Under the pieces are notes generated by a model, which saw nothing but the letters and a program-made list of their open reading frames with translations, did not search any database and was not told the origin of the DNA. Positions 44,741 to 54,254 of a stretch of 64,000 bases of DNA are shown one piece after another (the stretch's first letter is position 1; each line of letters begins with the position of its first letter). The position numbers and the translations under genes were made by a program. The stretch is taken from the NCBI GenBank assembly GCA_037045225.1, contig JBAOHZ010000009.1, forward strand, positions 3,143,501 through 3,207,500, given 5' to 3'. The DNA comes from Nitrospira sp. (GTDB lineage Bacteria > Nitrospirota > Nitrospiria > Nitrospirales > Nitrospiraceae).

Positions 44741-46297
44741 ATGGAACTCTGGCACGATAGAATTCTTGTCCTTGATTTCGGGTCCCAATACACACAGCTG
44801 ATCGCACGGCGTATCCGTGAAGCGCAGGTCTACTCGCAGATCTTGCCGTGCACCGTGCCGCTCGCGACGGTGCTGGCCTATCGGCCCAAAGGCATCGTGT
44901 TATCCGGCGGACCGTCGAGCGTGTACGACAAGAAGGCCCCTTCCGTCTCCAAGCAACTCTTCGAACAGGGCATTCCTATTCTCGGGATCTGCTATGGAAT
45001 GCAGTTGGTGACGCATCTCCAGGGGGGTGAAGTAGAGAAGGCCCCGCACCGCGAGTTCGGCCGGGCTGACCTCGCCCTCGATGACCGGTCGGATCTGTTT
45101 AAGGGAATCGGAACGCGTGGCTCGACCGTGGTGTGGATGTCGCACGGGGATCGGATCGAACGAATGCCGCCGGGATTTCGCTCCATCGCACACACGGACA
45201 ATTCTCCCATTGCGGCGATGAAGCGACATGACGCGAAGCAACGTATCTATTGCCTTCAATTTCACCCGGAGGTCGCGCACACCACTGAGGGCGCCACGAT
45301 CCTCAAGAACTTCGTCTACGATATTTGCGACTGTAAGCCGACCTGGACCATGCGCTCCTATGTCGAAACAGCCGTGGAGCAGATCAGGCAACAAGTCGGG
45401 ACGGAACGGGTGATCTGCGCCTTGAGCGGCGGGGTGGATTCCTCTGTGGCGGCGGCCTTGACGCACCGTGCGGTCGGCGATCAGCTGACGTGTATTTTTG
45501 TCGACAACGGCGTGTTGCGCGCCGGCGAGCGTGACCAGGTGGAAAAAACCTTTTCGTCGCAGATGCATCTGAACATGCGAATTCTGGATCGCACCAGTCA
45601 ATTTCTTGCCGGCTTGAAGAGCGTGACCGACCCCGAGCGGAAGCGAAAGATTATCGGGCGCTTGTTCATCAAGAATTTCGAGGTCGAGTCCAAAAAATTG
45701 AAAGGCATCAAATATCTCGTGCAAGGCACGTTATATCCCGATGTCATCGAAAGCGTCAGCTTCAAGGGCCCCTCGGCGACGATCAAAACACATCACAATG
45801 TCGGGGGATTGCCGACCAGAATGAAATTGAAGCTGGTGGAGCCCCTGCGCGAACTATTCAAGGACGAAGTGCGGGTCTTGGGCCAGGAGCTTGGCTTGCC
45901 GGATGAGATTATCTGGCGGCAACCGTTTCCCGGTCCCGGCTTGGCGATCCGGGTGCTCGGGGCCGTGACCAAGGAACGGCTGGCGATTCTGCGCGGGGCG
46001 GAAACGATCGTCGATCAGGAAATTCGAGCCGCCGATCTGTATCGCGAAATTTGGCAGGCCTTCGCCGTTCTGCTGCCGATCAGGACGGTCGGTGTCATGG
46101 GTGACCAACGGACATATGAATATGTCATTGCCATCCGTGCGGTCACGAGCCTTGATGGTATGACCGCCGACTGGGCCAAAATCCCGAATGATGTGCTCGG
46201 GAAGATGTCGAGCCGGATCATCAACGAAGTGAAGGGTGTGAATCGCGTCGTCTACGACATCAGTTCCAAGCCGCCTTCCACGATCGAGTGGGAATAA
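44741..46297 (+). CDS. guaA: GMP synthase (glutamine-hydrolysing)
   Basis: Aminates XMP to GMP. 518 residues: class I amidotransferase domain (Cys84 in GICYGMQL, HPEV near 176), ATP-pyrophosphatase domain with SGGVDSS near 228, and the C-terminal dimer domain ending VVYDISSKPPSTIEWE, the family hallmark. Second half of a guaBA pair. Confidence 0.98.
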   Translation: MELWHDRILVLDFGSQYTQLIARRIREAQVYSQILPCTVPLATVLAYRPKGIVLSGGPSSVYDKKAPSVSKQLFEQGIPILGICYGMQLVTHLQGGEVEKAPHREFGRADLALDDRSDLFKGIGTRGSTVVWMSHGDRIERMPPGFRSIAHTDNSPIAAMKRHDAKQRIYCLQFHPEVAHTTEGATILKNFVYDICDCKPTWTMRSYVETAVEQIRQQVGTERVICALSGGVDSSVAAALTHRAVGDQLTCIFVDNGVLRAGERDQVEKTFSSQMHLNMRILDRTSQFLAGLKSVTDPERKRKIIGRLFIKNFEVESKKLKGIKYLVQGTLYPDVIESVSFKGPSATIKTHHNVGGLPTRMKLKLVEPLRELFKDEVRVLGQELGLPDEIIWRQPFPGPGLAIRVLGAVTKERLAILRGAETIVDQEIRAADLYREIWQAFAVLLPIRTVGVMGDQRTYEYVIAIRAVTSLDGMTADWAKIPNDVLGKMSSRIINEVKGVNRVVYDISSKPPSTIEWE

Positions 46298-46303
46298 CGC
46301 AGT

Positions 46304-46380
46304 CGTGAATCGCTGCTCGTCACGCGTCATGCGATGGATATGAATCCAATCTGATTCTTCGAATGACGAGAGACGCTTCA
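46304..46380. repeat. degenerate intergenic palindrome, CGTGAAGCGT family
   Basis: CGTGAATCGC at 46304-46313 and ACGCTTCA at 46373-46380 are weaker versions of the arms seen at 9831-9886. The right arm would lie inside the following gene if its first ATG (46363) were used, which favours the ATG at 46393. Confidence 0.5.
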
Positions 46381-46392
46381 CAGAAAGTTTGC

Positions 46393-47655
46393 ATGGAAGT
46401 CAGACTCCAAAAACTCATCGCCGGGACGGGCCTCGCCTCGCGCCGCAAGGCTGAAGAATTAATCACGTCCGGCCGTGTGACGATCAACGGCACTGTGGTG
46501 AAGGAACTCGGCACCAAAGTTGATCCGGCTCGCGACCATGTCAAAGTCGATGGGAAACATCTGCGGGCTGCGCAGCCGTATGTCTATTTGATCCTGAATA
46601 AGCCCAAGAATGTCATGTCCACGCTGGACGATCCTGAAGGCCGCCCCACGGTCAAGGATCTTCTGCACGGAGTCACTGTGCGTGTATTTCCGGTCGGCCG
46701 CCTGGATTTCGACAGTGAAGGGCTCATGCTGCTTACGAATCATGGGGATTTGGCTCAGGCGCTGCTCCATCCTCGCTACCATGTTCCGAAAACCTATTTG
46801 ATCAAGGTCAAGGGCGTGCTCGACGATGCGAAGATCGAGGCCCTTGAACGAGGCGTCAAATTGGAAGACGGCTTCACTGCACCGGCAAAGGTGAATAAGG
46901 TCAGCAAGGCGGAGAGCAATTCTTGGCTTGAGGTCACGATCCATGAGGGCCGGAAACATCAGGTGAAGCGGATGGTCGAGGCCGTGGGCCATTCGGTCAT
47001 CAAGCTCGTGCGCGTTCGCATGGGGCCCTTGCTCTTGGGTGACTTAGCGCCGCGAGAATATCGATTCTTGACCGACCGCGAGGCGAATCGGTTGCGGGGG
47101 CTGGTCGAAGATCGGGTGGCCAGAGCTGAACGGCCGGAACTGGATGCGTCGGGAAAGCCGACTCGCTGGATGCCGCCGACGGCGCCGGCTCCACCTCGCC
47201 CGCCCAAGCCAGAACGTTCAGGGCGCGGACCAAAAGCTCAACGTTCCGAACGGGGCCCACGGTCCCAGCGGTCTCTAGCCGGTGCGAAACCGCCACGTTC
47301 TGGTCGTGGGACCACGCGGCGTCCAATGAGCCCCGGTGCGAAGTTTCGTCGTCCCGCCAAAGGGGTGAGTTTTCAGCGATCTCAGGCCGGTCCGATTCCG
47401 CAGGGGACTGACCGTGGCGCTGGCTCGCGTCCTACCGGGCCTGATCAAAAACCGCAGCGTCCTCAGTCTGGAGGAGGGTTTCAGCGGCTTCGATCCGGCG
47501 CGAAACCTCAAGGCCCCGGTCGTGGTATGACGGATCGGCGCTCAGGTCCCGGCCAGAACTTTCAACAGAAACGGCGCGGCGGATCATCGGCTTCGCGCCC
47601 GGGACCACGAGGCCCAGCCGGAAAATCGCGGCCCTCAACGCGGAGAAGAGCATGA
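46393..47655 (+). CDS. RsuA/RluB-family rRNA pseudouridine synthase with long Gly/Arg/Pro tail
   Basis: 420 residues. S4 RNA-binding domain (RLQKLIAGTGLASRRKAEELI), then the synthase domain with GRLDFDSEGLMLLTN (catalytic Asp105) and HEGRKHQVKRM. The core ends near residue 235; the remaining 180 residues are a low-complexity, basic tail rich in Gly, Arg, Pro and Ser (SGRGTTRRP, PGPRGPAGKSRPS). Likely isomerises a uridine in 23S rRNA near the peptidyl-transferase centre. It overlaps aspS by four bases. An upstream ATG at 46363 is less likely because a palindromic repeat lies there. Confidence 0.9.
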   Translation: MEVRLQKLIAGTGLASRRKAEELITSGRVTINGTVVKELGTKVDPARDHVKVDGKHLRAAQPYVYLILNKPKNVMSTLDDPEGRPTVKDLLHGVTVRVFPVGRLDFDSEGLMLLTNHGDLAQALLHPRYHVPKTYLIKVKGVLDDAKIEALERGVKLEDGFTAPAKVNKVSKAESNSWLEVTIHEGRKHQVKRMVEAVGHSVIKLVRVRMGPLLLGDLAPREYRFLTDREANRLRGLVEDRVARAERPELDASGKPTRWMPPTAPAPPRPPKPERSGRGPKAQRSERGPRSQRSLAGAKPPRSGRGTTRRPMSPGAKFRRPAKGVSFQRSQAGPIPQGTDRGAGSRPTGPDQKPQRPQSGGGFQRLRSGAKPQGPGRGMTDRRSGPGQNFQQKRRGGSSASRPGPRGPAGKSRPSTRRRA

Positions 47656-49415
47656 AGATCAGGACCCATCGGTGCGGGGAATTGACCAGGGCGCAAGTCG
47701 GCCAGCAGGTGGTGTTGAACGGATGGGTGCAACGTCGTCGAGATCACGGCATGGTGCTATTCATCGATCTGCGTGATCGAACCGGTTTGACGCAAGTGGT
47801 GTTCAACGCTGAGCGGAATGCGGCGGTTCATCAGGCGGCGCATACGCTGCGGAGCGAATGCGTCGTATCGGTGACCGGCCAGGTGATGGCCAGGCCGGAT
47901 GAGTCCAAGAATCCGAACCTCCCTACCGGTGAGATCGAAGTGTTCGTGGATGCCGTCGAGATTCTCAATGAAGCCAAGACGCCGCCGTTCATGATCGAGG
48001 ACGACATTGAGATCACCGAGTCCCTTCGATTGAAGTATCGCTATCTGGATCTCCGGCGACCAAGGATGCAGCGGTTGTTGGGATTACGTCACGGGATCAT
48101 GCAGGCGGTACGGGCGTTCTTGAATGCGGAGCAGTTTCTAGAAGTGGAAACGCCCGTGTTGACCAAGAGTACCCCGGAAGGCGCTCGTGATTATCTGGTG
48201 CCCAGCCGCGTGAATCCGGGGATGTTCTATGCGCTGCCCCAGTCGCCGCAGTTGTTCAAGCAGGTATTGATGGTGAGCGGAGTCGATCGCTATTACCAGA
48301 TCGCCCGCTGCTTCCGCGACGAAGATCTTCGCAACGACCGCCAACCAGAATTTACCCAGATCGATCTCGAACTGTCGTTCGTGGATCGTGAACAGGTCAT
48401 GTCGCTCATGGAGCGGATGATCGTCTCTGTCTTTAAGGATGCCGGCGGGGTGCAATTACCGACGCCGTTTCCGCGGATGACCTATGCCGACGCGATGGGG
48501 CGTTACGGGTCGGATAAGCCGGACCTTCGCTTCGGTATGCCCCTGCACGATGTCACGGCATTTGCGGCGAAGAGCGAATTCAAAGTGTTCAAAGACGCGG
48601 CGACCAAAGGCGGACTCGTGAAGGCGCTGATTGTGTCCGGTGGAGCCTCCATTGCGCGCAGTCGTATCGACGCACTCGGTGAAACGGCGAAAAGCTTCGG
48701 CGCCAAGGGGTTGGCCTGGTTGAAGGTGACTGCGGACGGGCAGTTGGAATCGGTGATTGCCAAATTCCTCGATGCGAAGGCTTTTGCGGCAGCCTTGCCG
48801 GAGGCGAAGCCGGGTGATTTGGTACTCTTCGGCGCGGACAAGCCCGCCATCGTGCACGATGTCCTCGGCCGCATTCGTTTGTTGCTCGGCGAGGAATTAA
48901 ATCTCATCGACAAGACCGCCTGGAAGCCCTTGTGGGTGACGGAGTTTCCGCTGCTGGACTACTCGCCGGAAGAAAAACGCTATATCTTCATGCACAATCC
49001 CTTTGCCGCACCGATGGATGAAGACCTGCCGTTCCTCGACACAGAGCCGTTGAAGGCGCGGGCCAAGGCCTACGATATGGTGCTGAATGGAAGTGAAATC
49101 GGCGGCGGCAGCATTCGTAATCATCGGAGCGATATCCAATTTCGGATTCTCGATCTCTTGGGGATCGGCAAGGAACAGGCGCAGGCCAAGTTCGGGTTCC
49201 TGCTCGAAGCGCTGGAGTATGGTGCCCCTCCGCACGGGGGGATCGCATTCGGGCTCGACCGGCTGATCATGCTCCTAGGCGGCGCCGATTCGATTCGCGA
49301 TGTCATCGCCTTCCCCAAGACGCAACGCGCGCAATGCCCGCTGACTGAGGCGCCTTCTAGCGTAAGCGCCGATCAGTTGAAGGAGCTACGCATCAAGCTG
49401 GATCTCGTCGAGTAG
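47652..49415 (+). CDS. aspS: aspartyl-tRNA synthetase
   Basis: Class IIb synthetase, 587 residues with the bacterial GAD insertion. N-terminal OB fold (LNGWVQRRRDHGMVLFIDLRD), motif 2 region YYQIARCFRDEDLRNDRQPEFTQ, and motif 3 GIAFGLDRLIMLL. Discriminating or not cannot be judged here. It starts inside the pseudouridine synthase stop (ATGA) and is followed 18 bases later by aroC. Confidence 0.98.
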   Translation: MKIRTHRCGELTRAQVGQQVVLNGWVQRRRDHGMVLFIDLRDRTGLTQVVFNAERNAAVHQAAHTLRSECVVSVTGQVMARPDESKNPNLPTGEIEVFVDAVEILNEAKTPPFMIEDDIEITESLRLKYRYLDLRRPRMQRLLGLRHGIMQAVRAFLNAEQFLEVETPVLTKSTPEGARDYLVPSRVNPGMFYALPQSPQLFKQVLMVSGVDRYYQIARCFRDEDLRNDRQPEFTQIDLELSFVDREQVMSLMERMIVSVFKDAGGVQLPTPFPRMTYADAMGRYGSDKPDLRFGMPLHDVTAFAAKSEFKVFKDAATKGGLVKALIVSGGASIARSRIDALGETAKSFGAKGLAWLKVTADGQLESVIAKFLDAKAFAAALPEAKPGDLVLFGADKPAIVHDVLGRIRLLLGEELNLIDKTAWKPLWVTEFPLLDYSPEEKRYIFMHNPFAAPMDEDLPFLDTEPLKARAKAYDMVLNGSEIGGGSIRNHRSDIQFRILDLLGIGKEQAQAKFGFLLEALEYGAPPHGGIAFGLDRLIMLLGGADSIRDVIAFPKTQRAQCPLTEAPSSVSADQLKELRIKLDLVE

Positions 49416-49433
49416 GCAGGAGTCATCCAACCC

Positions 49434-50552
49434 ATGGCCGGCAATACGTTGGGCCGAGTCTTCACCGTCACTTCATTCGGCGAAAGCCACGGACCGGCGA
49501 TTGGTTGCGTGGTGGATGGGTGTCCGCCGGGTCTTGTGCTCTCTATCGAAGACATTCAGCAGGATCTCGACCGGCGCAAGCCGGGCACCTCACGCCATGT
49601 GACGCAGCGCCAGGAATCCGACACCGTTGAGATCCTCTCCGGGGTTTTCGAGGGGAAGACGACCGGGACGCCCATCGCCCTCTTGATTCGGAACGAAGAT
49701 CAGCGCAGCCGTGATTACGGCAACCTCGTCGACACCTTTCGCCCCGGCCACGCAGACTACACCTACTGGCAGAAGTACGGCATCCGCGACCATCGCGGTG
49801 GTGGCCGGTCTTCGGCTCGTGAAACGGCGGTTCGAGTGGCGGCGGCGGCGATTGCCAGGAAATGGCTGCGAGAGAACCATGGTGTCGTCATTCGTGGGTA
49901 TCTCAGTCAGCTCGGACCGATCGATGTGCCATTCCAGAACTGGGAGGCAGTGGGCAACAATCCGTTCTTTTCGGCGAACGCCGGGGTTGTGAGCACGCTC
50001 GAGTCGTTCATGGATGAATTGCGGAAAGCCGGCGATTCTGTCGGCGCGAAAATTACGACCGTGGCCGAGCAGGTGCCGGTCGGGTGGGGTGCCCCGGTCT
50101 ACGCGAAACTGGATGCTGACCTGGCCGGCGCCATGATGAGTATCAATGCGGTCAAGGCGGTGGAGATCGGTGCGGGGTTCGCCTCGGTCGCGCAACGCGG
50201 GTCGGAGCATGGCGATGAACTGACGCCGCAAGGGTTTGTGACCAATCATGCCGGCGGCATTCTCGGCGGCATTTCGACCGGCCAGGATGTCATCGTTACC
50301 ATTGCCATTAAGCCGACCTCGAGTATTCGCATCGCGCGCCGTTCCATCGATAAGCAGGGCAATCCGGTGACCGTCGAAACCAATGGGCGTCACGATCCTT
50401 GCGTCGGAATTCGCGCCACGCCGATCGCTGAAGCCATGATGGCCCTTGTGCTCATGGATCACGCACTGCTTCATCGTGCGCAAAACGCCGATGTGCAGAC
50501 GGCGACGCCGAAAATTTCCGGCTCCTCAACGCTGGGCGCTGGTTCCGGATAG
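49434..50552 (+). CDS. aroC: chorismate synthase
   Basis: Last step of the shikimate pathway, needing reduced FMN. 372 residues starting with the family signature SFGESHGPAIGCVVDGCPPG; also GRSSARETAVRVAAAAIA and the C-terminal RHDPCVGIRATPIAEAM. Likely in one transcript with aspS and the gene before. Confidence 0.97.
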   Translation: MAGNTLGRVFTVTSFGESHGPAIGCVVDGCPPGLVLSIEDIQQDLDRRKPGTSRHVTQRQESDTVEILSGVFEGKTTGTPIALLIRNEDQRSRDYGNLVDTFRPGHADYTYWQKYGIRDHRGGGRSSARETAVRVAAAAIARKWLRENHGVVIRGYLSQLGPIDVPFQNWEAVGNNPFFSANAGVVSTLESFMDELRKAGDSVGAKITTVAEQVPVGWGAPVYAKLDADLAGAMMSINAVKAVEIGAGFASVAQRGSEHGDELTPQGFVTNHAGGILGGISTGQDVIVTIAIKPTSSIRIARRSIDKQGNPVTVETNGRHDPCVGIRATPIAEAMMALVLMDHALLHRAQNADVQTATPKISGSSTLGAGSG

Positions 50553-50701
50553 TCAGAATCCATCGCGTCGATCACCTCGGTTCCCACCGAAACCCAAGAC
50601 ACGCCGGGATCCCTCCCTGGTTGGATAGGGGGACGCATTGGTTGGGAGACCTGCGGCATCTCGTTCATCAGTCAGTATCAGCGAAAGGGGCCTTCGAACC
50701 A

Positions 50702-51172
50702 ATGGTCGAAATTTATACCGACGGAGCCTGCAGCGGAAATCCTGGTCCTGGCGGATGGGGGGCGTTACTGCGTATCAGCGGTGCCGAAACCGAATTGTGT
50801 GGTGGCGATCCGGCGACGACCAATAATCGCATGGAGCTGCTCGCCGTCATTGAAGCCTTACAGTCGCTTCCGGAGCGGGTAGAGGCGCGTGTGTACACCG
50901 ACTCGCAGTATGTCCAAAAGGGGATCAGCGAGTGGATTCACAATTGGAAGCGGCGCGGATGGAAAACTGCCAGCAAGGAGCCGGTGAAGAATGAGGACTT
51001 GTGGCGCCGGCTGGATGCGTTGGCCGCCGACCATCATCTTGAATGGCATTGGGTTCGAGGCCATGCCGGTCATCCTGAAAACGAACGCGCTGATGCTTTG
51101 GCACGAGCCGGGCTCGAACAGTCGCGCCGGTTGGGTAAAGTCGTCGGCGGGACGCGACCAGGTAGCCTGTGA
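50702..51172 (+). CDS. rnhA: ribonuclease HI
   Basis: Cleaves RNA in RNA-DNA hybrids. 156 residues with the DEDD site: Asp7 (IYTDGACSGNPGPGG), Glu45 (NNRMELLAVIEAL), Asp67 (YTDSQYV) and Asp131 (NERADALAR), plus His121/His124 in WVRGHAGHPEN. I start at ATG 50702 (MVEIYTDG), the usual family beginning; the frame runs 27 codons further to a TTG. Confidence 0.96.
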   Translation: MVEIYTDGACSGNPGPGGWGALLRISGAETELCGGDPATTNNRMELLAVIEALQSLPERVEARVYTDSQYVQKGISEWIHNWKRRGWKTASKEPVKNEDLWRRLDALAADHHLEWHWVRGHAGHPENERADALARAGLEQSRRLGKVVGGTRPGSL

Positions 51173-51213
51173 TGCCCAGGCGACAGGTCCGGTTGTGACC
51201 ACCTAACCCTCTC

Positions 51214-52011
51214 ATGACGATCTCTTCCCCGATCCTCGACATTCAACATGCCACGGTGTGCCGAGGCGACACCCTCGTGTTCTCGGACTTTTCCTTCCTC
51301 CTCCACGCGGGCGAACATGCGGCCATCGTCGGTCCCAATGGCGCAGGGAAGTCTACGCTCCTCAAATTGTTATCCGGCGAAGTCCATCCCTTGGCGTTGG
51401 ATGAGACCCGCGTGCGGCTGTTTGGTGAGGAAGGCTGGAACGTGTGGGATGTGCGCAAGAAACTCGGGATCGTGTCCTACGACCTGCAGCGGGACTACTT
51501 GATCTGTGCCGAAGGGCGTAACGTGGTCCTCTCAGGTTTCTACGCCAGCAACGATACCTACGCGCATCAGACGTTTACGCGCGACCAGGTCGACCGAGCG
51601 GATGAGGTGATGCAGGAGTTAGGTATCGAATCGTTTGCCACGCGTGTCTTCGGGCATCTCTCGACAGGGGAGCAGCGGCGGTTTCTTCTCGGGCGAGCCT
51701 TGGTCCACGACCCGCCGGTCCTTGTGCTGGATGAGCCGACCAGCGGGCTCGATCTCAAATCCTGTTTCCAGTACTTGGACCTTGTGCGCGCGCAGATCCG
51801 CAAGGGTAAGACCGTGGTGCTTGTCACCCACCATCTGCACGAAATTCCGCCCGAGGTCGATCGCGTGATCTTTCTGAAAAGGGGACAGATTCTGGCCGAC
51901 GGTCCGAAATCCGCGCTCCTGACCAACGATCACATCAGCAGCCTCTTCGACCGCGCCATCGTCCTCGCCCAAGCCAACGGCTGGTATCAAGCTCTGCCGG
52001 GCCTGTCCTAA
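51214..52011 (+). CDS. orphan ABC-type ATPase (ModF/YlmA-like)
   Basis: 265 residues, single nucleotide-binding domain: Walker A GPNGAGKST, signature LSTGEQRR, Walker B VLVLDEPTSGLD and the H-loop LVTHHLHEIP. The insertion FGEEGWNVWDVRKKLGIVSYDLQRDY resembles ModF/PhrA-like non-transport ATPases. There is no permease or binding-protein gene beside it. Role unknown. Confidence 0.85.
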   Translation: MTISSPILDIQHATVCRGDTLVFSDFSFLLHAGEHAAIVGPNGAGKSTLLKLLSGEVHPLALDETRVRLFGEEGWNVWDVRKKLGIVSYDLQRDYLICAEGRNVVLSGFYASNDTYAHQTFTRDQVDRADEVMQELGIESFATRVFGHLSTGEQRRFLLGRALVHDPPVLVLDEPTSGLDLKSCFQYLDLVRAQIRKGKTVVLVTHHLHEIPPEVDRVIFLKRGQILADGPKSALLTNDHISSLFDRAIVLAQANGWYQALPGLS

Positions 52012-52020
52012 GAGATCAGA

Positions 52021-53055
52021 TTACCCTCCAGCCAACGTGACGGTAAACGTCAGATTGGTATCGATGCGGCGGACTTTGACGCTGACTTGCTGTCCGGGCT
52101 TGGTTCGTTCGATCAAATAGTTCTTTAAATGGGCCGCATCCTGAATGTCGGTGTCGTCCACCGCGATGATGATGTCGTGTTTCTCAATGCCGGCGGACTT
52201 GGCCGGTTCCATCACATCTCGTACGGCCATGCGCCACCGGGTGCCATCCTTTACGGCCACCATGTGGATGCCCATCTTGGAGAAGGCCATGGGTTTTCCG
52301 TCCAGGGCGGCGGTGACGATTCGTTCAGCCAGCATCGAGGGGATGGCAAAGGCCATCCGGCTGCAATGCGCGGTGGAGTCGTCCCGTTCGGTCTGGATGA
52401 TGGCGTGCATGATGCCGACCACCTCCCCCTTGTCGTTGAAGAGGCCGCCGCCGGAATTGCCGCTGCAGGCGGCCACGTCGGCTTGAATCAATCGGGTGTC
52501 CACGGTCTGGAGGAAGGTGTTCGTATTGCCCAGGTGGCCGAACGACATGGTCGGGCCCCAGCCCATGGGATAGCCGACGGTGAAGACTTCCTGCCCCGGT
52601 TGGACGTCGCCGGGGGCAAAGGCGACACCGGTGCGTAACTTGGCGCGATGCGCTTCGGTGACGCGATAGACCACGACGTCCATGAACGCGCTGTCGCCGA
52701 CGAGGTCGGCCGGGATTTCGTGGAGGTCGGTGGTCAAGACATGGATTTGTTTCTGAATGACGCTGCCGGTCGTCACATCCTGCTTCTCCGCCGCGTGCCG
52801 CGCCGTGACGATGTAGCCATCGCGAAGATGAAAGCCCGTTCCACGCACCAGAATCTTGCCGGGTTTGTCCGGTGTGCGCTGGTCTTGCGTGTCTTCTAGG
52901 ACGCCGATGGTGGCGAGCTTCGCGCGATCCAGCACCGTGGCCTCGATGGCTGCTGCTTCGGTGGTGAAGATGCCTGCGACCAGACTCATACCGGCCATCA
53001 GGCCGACCGCACCACGGACAATCTGCTCTGCGGAACGAAGTGCCGAACGCGACAT
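52021..53055 (-). CDS. periplasmic trypsin-like protease with PDZ domain (HtrA/DegP-like)
   Basis: 344 residues. Signal segment (residues 14-36), chymotrypsin-fold domain with the complete triad His87 (VTARHAAE), Asp126 (AFMDVVVY) and Ser201 (CSGNSGGGLF), then a single PDZ domain (about 255-340; AGIEKHDIIIAVDDTDI). Two Cys (197, 232) near the active site could form a disulfide. Probably an envelope quality-control protease. It converges on the ABC ATPase gene with nine bases between. Confidence 0.9.
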   Translation of the reverse strand: MSRSALRSAEQIVRGAVGLMAGMSLVAGIFTTEAAAIEATVLDRAKLATIGVLEDTQDQRTPDKPGKILVRGTGFHLRDGYIVTARHAAEKQDVTTGSVIQKQIHVLTTDLHEIPADLVGDSAFMDVVVYRVTEAHRAKLRTGVAFAPGDVQPGQEVFTVGYPMGWGPTMSFGHLGNTNTFLQTVDTRLIQADVAACSGNSGGGLFNDKGEVVGIMHAIIQTERDDSTAHCSRMAFAIPSMLAERIVTAALDGKPMAFSKMGIHMVAVKDGTRWRMAVRDVMEPAKSAGIEKHDIIIAVDDTDIQDAAHLKNYLIERTKPGQQVSVKVRRIDTNLTFTVTLAGG

Positions 53056-53209
53056 AGAGAGGATTCCTTTCGTGAGAATGTCGTCAGAGCTGCAGTATAG
53101 CCCAGGGGCGGGAGCGGATGGAATGTGGTCGTGTGCTGCGCCGAGGGGGATGGAACTGAGGGGGAATGTTGCCGTGGCATCCTCTCTCCTGCGGCGTTAT
53201 ACTGACTGC

Positions 53210-53764
53210 ATGCTGATGCAGATACGCCAGTTTTTGGTAGTGGGACTCCTAGCTGTGACCGCCGGGTGCGCGACGTCGGTCATCCCCGAGTCGCTCGAAC
53301 CACAGATCGACCAGACCGTGACGTTCAGTCAGGTGCTGGAGGCTCCCGATTCCTACCGCGGGAAGGTTGTGGTGTGGGCTGGTGAAGTGCTCAAAGCCAA
53401 AGCCTTGAAGGGCGGCACTCAACTGGAGGTGTTGCAACTTCCGTTGGACGATGAGCAGGAGCCGATGACCGACCGCATGGAGTCGAAAGGGCGGTTTCTC
53501 GCGTTGCAGAAAGAGTTTCTTGATCCGGCCACGATAGCGGACGGCACCAGAGTGACGATTGTCGGCGAGGTGACGGGGGCAGCGGTCGAAAAAATGGATG
53601 AGGCCGACTATCGGTTTCCCACCCTGGAGGTCAAGCATTTGCATCGCTGGACTCCTCGGCGAGTGGAGGACCGTCGCGCGCCGGGCCCTTGGTGGAATGT
53701 GTTCGGTGGCGTTGGCATCGGCGGCGGCAGCCGATCTGGCGGGGGAATCAGTATCGGGTTTTGA
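53210..53764 (+). CDS. Slp-family outer-membrane lipoprotein
   Basis: 184 residues with a lipoprotein signal and lipobox VTAGC (Cys20). The body (TFSQVLEAPDSYRGKVVVWAGEVLKAK; LPLDDEQEPM; FLDPATIADGTRVTIVGEVTG) matches the Slp starvation-inducible lipoprotein family, ending in a Gly-rich tail. A TATACT box at 53198-53203 lies only six bases before the first ATG, so either the transcript is nearly leaderless or translation starts at ATG 53216. Divergent from the HtrA-like gene. Confidence 0.85.
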   Translation: MLMQIRQFLVVGLLAVTAGCATSVIPESLEPQIDQTVTFSQVLEAPDSYRGKVVVWAGEVLKAKALKGGTQLEVLQLPLDDEQEPMTDRMESKGRFLALQKEFLDPATIADGTRVTIVGEVTGAAVEKMDEADYRFPTLEVKHLHRWTPRRVEDRRAPGPWWNVFGGVGIGGGSRSGGGISIGF

Positions 53765-53775
53765 CACCCTGCCGG

Positions 53776-54219
53776 TTATTTTTTTCTGAAGCCCAGAAAC
53801 ACTCCGGCTGCGGCGGCCCCGGTTGCCGGCAAATAACTGGCGAGGAACTGTTTCACCCCTTCGGCGCCTTGTCGGACGGCGGTGAGATGGTGTGTGATGT
53901 GCCGTTCGACCTGTCCCCAATCGGTCGTCAACCAGCCGAAGTTTTTCATCAGAGCGAGGCCGGCAACGGCGAAGGCTCCAATGACAAAGACCAGTTTCAC
54001 GAATCGGCGAAACGCCCACCCGAGGAAAAATCCTCCGATATAACTTCCGCCGAAGCGCGCCACGGCCAACGGCGCGAGATCTGCTATCCAGCCGGCCATG
54101 CCTGCAAGGGTGGTGAGGCCGGCTGCGATGACGGTCTTCGCCTTCCACGGTGGTTCCGGGGTGAAGGCTTCCCGCGTCTGCGAAACCGCAGTTGATTGAA
54201 GCAGATCGAAGAGACTCAT
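53776..54219 (-). CDS. FUN14-family membrane protein
   Basis: 147 residues with helices near 28-48, 58-76 and 78-95, the Gly-rich GGSYIGGFFLGWAFRR motif and a C-terminal helix (ATGAAAAGVFLGFRKK), matching bacterial FUN14-domain proteins. Function unknown. ATG 54219 has AGAGGT five bases upstream; the frame goes 22 codons further into the preceding gene. Downstream partner of the zinc peptidase gene. Confidence 0.75.
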   Translation of the reverse strand: MSLFDLLQSTAVSQTREAFTPEPPWKAKTVIAAGLTTLAGMAGWIADLAPLAVARFGGSYIGGFFLGWAFRRFVKLVFVIGAFAVAGLALMKNFGWLTTDWGQVERHITHHLTAVRQGAEGVKQFLASYLPATGAAAAGVFLGFRKK

Positions 54220-54254
54220 GTGGACCTCTTGTGGACGTGATGGCGTGCGGCGGG

